Part shown: piece after piece, positions 60,593 to 64,000 of the stretch
Layout: each line of letters begins with the position of its first letter
Numbering within the stretch: position 1 is the stretch's first letter
Assembly (NCBI GenBank): GCA_024398435.1
Contig: JAKSJD010000004.1
Span: 1 to 64,000 of the forward strand
Length of the DNA stretch: 64,000 nt
Direction of reading: 5' to 3'
Source: Bacteroidaceae bacterium
Lineage (GTDB): Bacteria > Bacteroidota > Bacteroidia > Bacteroidales > Bacteroidaceae
Notes under the pieces: model-generated
Told to the model about the DNA's origin: nothing
What the model saw: the letters and a program-made list of their open reading frames with translations, nothing else
Databases searched by the model: none
Position numbers and translations under genes: made by a program

Positions 60593-61783
60593 GCAGAGAA
60601 TAAGTACTTTTCGTTCGTCGGCCAAAGTGGTGGCGAAGAGATAATGGTTGCCGCCTTCAGCCAGATGAAGTTTCTTTCTGAGTTCGGCTACGGTGGATGG
60701 GAAATTGCGTACGGTGAGGTTGGCTTTCTTCAGTTGACTTATTGTTTTCAATTCGTGTTTGTTCATCTGAAATACTTGCTCTATCTCAAAGGTTCGCCCT
60801 GGGAAATCCTCGATGAAATCGGCCGAAACGTACAAATGACTGTTCGAATGGAGTTTGTCAATTCCATAGTGTTGGGAGATGGATTTGAAGCAACTGGCTT
60901 TCATCAGTGAGGCATTTGGTTCGTAGAGATATTGTGGCATTTCGCTTTGTCCGATTTTGTCGGCTTCAGCTATTTTGCTTATTGCTTTGGCTTCGCCGGA
61001 ATTGGTGAACGTGAATGTTTGCTGACATCTGGATGTGAGGTTGGCACACGTGATTCGCACTTCGTCTGTAGTTTCTTTGCTGATGATGGCTACCACTTCC
61101 TTGCATTCGCCATCGACACTGACTATATGAATTTCCCTCACTCCATGCAATTGGCGGATGGTGGCACTGACGTCGAGCATTGGTGAGAGCTTTATCATGC
61201 ACCAGTCGGATTTTTCGAGCAAAAGGTCGTTGAGTGATGTGACATCGGGTAGGCAATCGCTGATCAGCACTGTTTTCCGTCCGTTGGCATCGCGACGTGC
61301 AGGGTCGATGAATATGAGATTCTGATGTGGAAGGTTGGCTATGAGTTGTTCGCATTGTCCGCAGACAATATGTATGTTGTTCAATCCCAACAGTGGCAGG
61401 TTTGTTTCTGCTATTTGGCAAAGAGCGGGGTTTTGTTCGATGTAGGTGACTTCCTGAAAATGATGGCCGAGAATTGTGAGGTCGACACCAAAACCACCGG
61501 TGAAATCGGCGATTTTAGCTTTTTCCGGCAGTGATTTGATGAGCGAAGCCTTGTATTCGGCTGTGAGTTGTGACGAACATTGTTCGAGTGGCAGATGCTC
61601 AGGATAGACGATTCCATCGGTGGCATACCAAAGGGGAAGTTTCTTTTCTGCTATCTGCCTTCCACGAATCTGCACAACGGCTTGGCGCACGTCGATGTCG
61701 GGGTATTTCCCTGCATGAAGTGCCAGTTCGTTTACATCATCGTGAAGATGTGTCTGAATGAATTGTTCGAAACTGTCGGTCAT
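60587..61783 (-). CDS. Class I SAM-dependent methyltransferase with THUMP-like C-domain
   Basis: 398 residues. SAM-binding motif IADFTGGFGVDLTIL, then YIEQNP and FIDPARRDANG. The C-terminal region (about 320-398) resembles the THUMP-like domain found on this Bacteroidetes family. RNA is the likely substrate, unproven. Its ATG follows the stop of the CvfB-like gene with no gap. The last codons and stop fall in repeat locus E4. Confidence 0.85.
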   Translation of the reverse strand: MTDSFEQFIQTHLHDDVNELALHAGKYPDIDVRQAVVQIRGRQIAEKKLPLWYATDGIVYPEHLPLEQCSSQLTAEYKASLIKSLPEKAKIADFTGGFGVDLTILGHHFQEVTYIEQNPALCQIAETNLPLLGLNNIHIVCGQCEQLIANLPHQNLIFIDPARRDANGRKTVLISDCLPDVTSLNDLLLEKSDWCMIKLSPMLDVSATIRQLHGVREIHIVSVDGECKEVVAIISKETTDEVRITCANLTSRCQQTFTFTNSGEAKAISKIAEADKIGQSEMPQYLYEPNASLMKASCFKSISQHYGIDKLHSNSHLYVSADFIEDFPGRTFEIEQVFQMNKHELKTISQLKKANLTVRNFPSTVAELRKKLHLAEGGNHYLFATTLADERKVLILCK

Positions 61784-62668
61784 CTATTCCTCTGAATATC
61801 CAGTGATTCGTCCTTCTTTGGTGATGTGAAGTCCATCGGGTTCGATGGTGATGAGGTGGCGTTTGTAGAGGTCGCCCACGGCTTTCTTGAATGTCTTTTT
61901 GCTGACTCCAAACTCTGCATAGATGTCTTCAGCAGGGCTCTTGTCGTGGAACGGACAGAAGCCTTCTTCGCTGTCGGCAATAATTTGGAAGAGTTGTTCG
62001 GAGAAGTCGAGAACATTTGCCCGACCTGATTGCTGAAGTACGATATCGAGTTTTCCGTCTTCACGCACGTTTTTCACGTAAGCCGTCAGTTTATCACCTG
62101 TGTGGATGTCGCGGAAAAGTTCGTTTTGATAAATCAATCCGCCGAACTTGCCATCCACGATTGCCTTGAATCCGAGTTCTGTCTTTTGCTGAATGAGCAC
62201 TTTGACGCTGTCGCCTTCGCGGTATGGAGGGCGTTCCTGAGAGAAGAACTTTTCAACCTTTGCTGAAGCCACGATGCGCGATGTGAGAGTGTCGATGTAG
62301 CAATACACAATGTAGCTCTTGCCCTGCACCATTCGCATTTTCTGTTCCTTGAAAGGGCAGAAGAGGTCTTTCATAAGTCCCCAATCGAGGAAAGCACCGA
62401 ATTGGTTTGTCCATTTCACTTCGAGGAAAGCAAACTGTCCCACTTCCACCAAAGGGTGTTCGGTGGTAGCGATGAGGCGTTCTTCATTGTCAAGATAGAG
62501 GAACACGTCGACAATATCTCCAATCTTGCAATCGCGTGGTACATAGCGCTTTGGCAATAGTATGTCGCCTATTTCGCCAGCGTCGAGATAAACGCCGAAA
62601 TCCACTTCACGCACTACTTCGAGTTGGTTTCTCTTTCCAAGTCGGATGTCTGTATTAATCTTCTCCAT
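61784..62668 (-). CDS. CvfB-like S1 RNA-binding protein
   Basis: 294 residues. Three S1-like OB folds (about 8-65, 70-135 and 145-215) and a C-terminal winged helix (about 225-290, EFGVSKKTFKKAVGDLYKR). CvfB-type proteins bind RNA and affect gene expression in other bacteria; the target is not known here. Upstream of the methyltransferase in the same transcript, consistent with RNA biology. Confidence 0.88.
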   Translation of the reverse strand: MEKINTDIRLGKRNQLEVVREVDFGVYLDAGEIGDILLPKRYVPRDCKIGDIVDVFLYLDNEERLIATTEHPLVEVGQFAFLEVKWTNQFGAFLDWGLMKDLFCPFKEQKMRMVQGKSYIVYCYIDTLTSRIVASAKVEKFFSQERPPYREGDSVKVLIQQKTELGFKAIVDGKFGGLIYQNELFRDIHTGDKLTAYVKNVREDGKLDIVLQQSGRANVLDFSEQLFQIIADSEEGFCPFHDKSPAEDIYAEFGVSKKTFKKAVGDLYKRHLITIEPDGLHITKEGRITGYSEE

Positions 62669-62671
62669 TTA

Positions 62672-62755
62672 TTCTAACTAATAACTGATAACTGATATCT
62701 AATATCTTTATCTGATATCTTCTATCTTCTAACTAATAACTTGTATCTTCTATCT
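62672..62755. repeat. Array of 12 heptamers overlapping the lolD 3' end
   Basis: TAATAAC, TGATAAC, TGATATC, TCTATCT and similar 7-mers. From 62733 on they encode the last seven codons and the stop of the ABC transporter gene. Confidence 0.85.
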
Positions 62756-63410
62756 TCTCGTCCACCACTTCTCCATCTACAAGTCGGATGGTGCGGTCGG
62801 TGGTGGTGGCCAATTGTTCGTCGTGGGTGACGATTACGATGGTGTGGCCAAACTTATCGCGAAGGTCGAAGAAAAGTTGATGGAGTTCGCTTTTGTTTTT
62901 GCTGTCGAGACTTCCCGAAGGTTCGTCAGCAAGGATTACTGAAGGGTTGTTGACCAATGCTCGGGCCACTGCCACCCTTTGTTTTTCGCCTCCTGAGAGT
63001 TCGTTTGGCTTGTGGTTGGCTCTGTCTTCAAGTCCGAGGAATTGCAGCAGTTCCATTGCTTTCTTCTTTGCCTCTTTCTGCGAAACGCCTGCAATCATAG
63101 CAGGAATCATGATGTTTTCGGCTGCTGTGAATTCGGGCAGCAACTGGTGGAACTGGAACACGAATCCAATATGCCCATTGCGAAACTTGGCCATTTCCTT
63201 TTGTCCCAAGTTGTTGACGCTTATTCCGTCGATTGTAATTTCGCCGCTGTCGGCATCGTCGAGAGTACCGATGATTTGCAGGAGTGTGGTTTTTCCGGCT
63301 CCGCTCGGACCTACGATGCTCACTACCTCGCCTTTATTGATGTGAAGACTTATGCCCTTCAACACCTGAAGCGAACCAAAGCTTTTCTTAATGTCTTTTA
63401 TGTCAATCAT
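62733..63410 (-). CDS. lolD: LolD-like lipoprotein-release ABC ATPase
   Basis: 225 residues from [12 protein letters not shown] at 63410; the longer frame to 63485 lacks similarity to the family. Walker [11 protein letters not shown]-loop [10 protein letters not shown], signature LSGGEKQR, Walker [13 protein letters not shown] and the H-loop VTHDEQ are complete. Powers extraction of lipoproteins from the inner membrane with LolC/E-type partners, which are not in this window. The last residues (KIEDTSY) come from heptamer repeat DNA. Confidence 0.88.
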   Translation of the reverse strand: MIDIKDIKKSFGSLQVLKGISLHINKGEVVSIVGPSGAGKTTLLQIIGTLDDADSGEITIDGISVNNLGQKEMAKFRNGHIGFVFQFHQLLPEFTAAENIMIPAMIAGVSQKEAKKKAMELLQFLGLEDRANHKPNELSGGEKQRVAVARALVNNPSVILADEPSGSLDSKNKSELHQLFFDLRDKFGHTIVIVTHDEQLATTTDRTIRLVDGEVVDEKIEDTSY

Positions 63411-63451
63411 ATATATTGTGTATTTATTGTCAATGAATATCCCCCATCTCT

Positions 63452-64000
63452 TTATCCAATTTTGCTTATCCACTTCGAGAGCCAAGCAGAGGTGCGCGAC
63501 ATTTCGAACTGTCCGCCATGAGGTTCGGAGAAGGTGTAAGGTTCGTTGTTGCCCTCGTATTGGTCAGGATAAACTACCATGAGGTTGCAGTGGCTGAAAT
63601 TGTCCTTCAGCATGCGAGGCAATTTGTTGAATGCCTTCTGATAGCTGATGCCGCCTTGGCGAGCAGCCACGACGACGAGCAAATGGTCGGAATGGATGTC
63701 ATCCTTCATCTGCTGGAGTTCGTTCCACGATTCCATCAACTTATATTCAGCGCGGATGCTCTTGTGGTTGGTGTGGACATATTGGTAGATGAGTCGGCCG
63801 GTGGCTTCGGTGGAATGGAATTCGATTCGGCAACCGATTTCGGTCGTAAATCGTGCGATGCGTTCAATCCATCTGTAGAATCCAGCTTCGTATTCGGCTC
63901 TGTCGGGTACAGCTACCACGATTTTGCGGATGGTGTTGACAGGTTGTTGTATTCCGGCTATGATGAGTTGGCGACTCATGGCTTGGATAAGTCCTCCGAC
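63452..64000 (-). CDS. C-terminal part of a cation/proton antiporter (partial)
   Basis: The frame stays open to the edge of the window, so the gene continues beyond it; an internal Met at 63979 is not the start. The visible 183 residues have no membrane segments and resemble a universal-stress-protein-like domain ([30 protein letters not shown]) found at the cytoplasmic end of Bacteroidetes Na+/H+ antiporters. 41 nt upstream of lolD. Confidence 0.65.
   Translation of the reverse strand, partial: VGGLIQAMSRQLIIAGIQQPVNTIRKIVVAVPDRAEYEAGFYRWIERIARFTTEIGCRIEFHSTEATGRLIYQYVHTNHKSIRAEYKLMESWNELQQMKDDIHSDHLLVVVAARQGGISYQKAFNKLPRMLKDNFSHCNLMVVYPDQYEGNNEPYTFSEPHGGQFEMSRTSAWLSKWISKIG

Overview
The window looks like a chromosomal segment of a gut Bacteroidales bacterium, most likely a Prevotella/Segatella-like Prevotellaceae. 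The evidence is: -7 promoter boxes of the Bacteroidetes form TAnnTTTG in front of most transcription units; lipoproteins whose acylated Cys is followed by acidic surface-export signals (CSSEDDD, CSSDDD, CSDDDG, CTKDE); Prevotella-style secreted proteins ending in a YNLxGxRV...NGKK tail; a succinylornithine-type carbamoyltransferase; and a succinate/acetate CoA-transferase. I saw no rRNA, CRISPR array, intact insertion sequence or prophage. One tRNA is present, tRNA-Leu(CAA).

Layout. 1-4.8 kb: a minus-strand operon of four exported proteins around a large transglutaminase-like/ricin/discoidin lipoprotein. 4.8-6.4 kb: a small secreted protein, a 233-bp inverted repeat that reads as the same lipoprotein leader on both strands, and a candidate small RNA. 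6.4-11.7 kb: pdxB with a DUF3943 outer-membrane protein and a VanX-like dipeptidase, then an epimerase/PAP2 pair. 11.7-18.2 kb: a GH43, SGNH-GH51, secreted-protein and small-peptide operon for arabinose-containing glycans. 18.4-25.4 kb: surface amidohydrolase, M13 peptidase, a fragment of an AAA ATPase and a BlaR1/BlaI-type pair. 25.5-35.9 kb is the accessory region: REP-like palindromes, a hydrolase flanked by direct repeats, a five-gene restriction-modification operon (three C5-cytosine methyltransferases, a GHKL ATPase, a PD-(D/E)XK protein) and a 1.6-kb gene-free stretch full of hairpins and repeats. 35.9-41.3 kb: a cysteine-rich repeat surface protein, a small peptide and a large secreted protein. 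41.6-64 kb is mostly housekeeping: tRNA-Leu, sirtuin, three FKBP isomerases, DUF4861, RNase R, Na/Pi transporter, nucleoside kinase, CoA-transferase, exonuclease III, LOG protein, PfkB kinase, carbamoyltransferase, ComEC, DUF2851, a THUMP-like methyltransferase, a CvfB-like protein, LolD and the end of a cation/proton antiporter.

The strongest candidate for an unusual system is the restriction-modification operon (27.4-34.4 kb). It pairs a MutL/MORC-like ATPase with three different cytosine methyltransferases and a DUF3883-type nuclease. It has its own promoter, a palindromic site near the expected start of transcription, and a terminator, and REP-like sequence lies at both ends. The second theme is repeated DNA that is not an insertion sequence: 22-bp and 30-bp palindromic units at four loci (one inside the comEC coding sequence, one forming the end of a methyltransferase gene), a 39-bp promoter copied exactly in front of two unrelated genes, and 7-bp tandem arrays that run into gene ends. 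The third is a recurring gene pair: a secreted protein with the YNLxGxRV tail followed immediately by a 50-60 residue peptide that starts with a PQI motif and has a W-E-x-F motif near its end.

All calls come from reading sequence and translations; no database search was run. Family names are recognition by motif and overall resemblance. Promoters, small RNAs and operators are pattern-based predictions.
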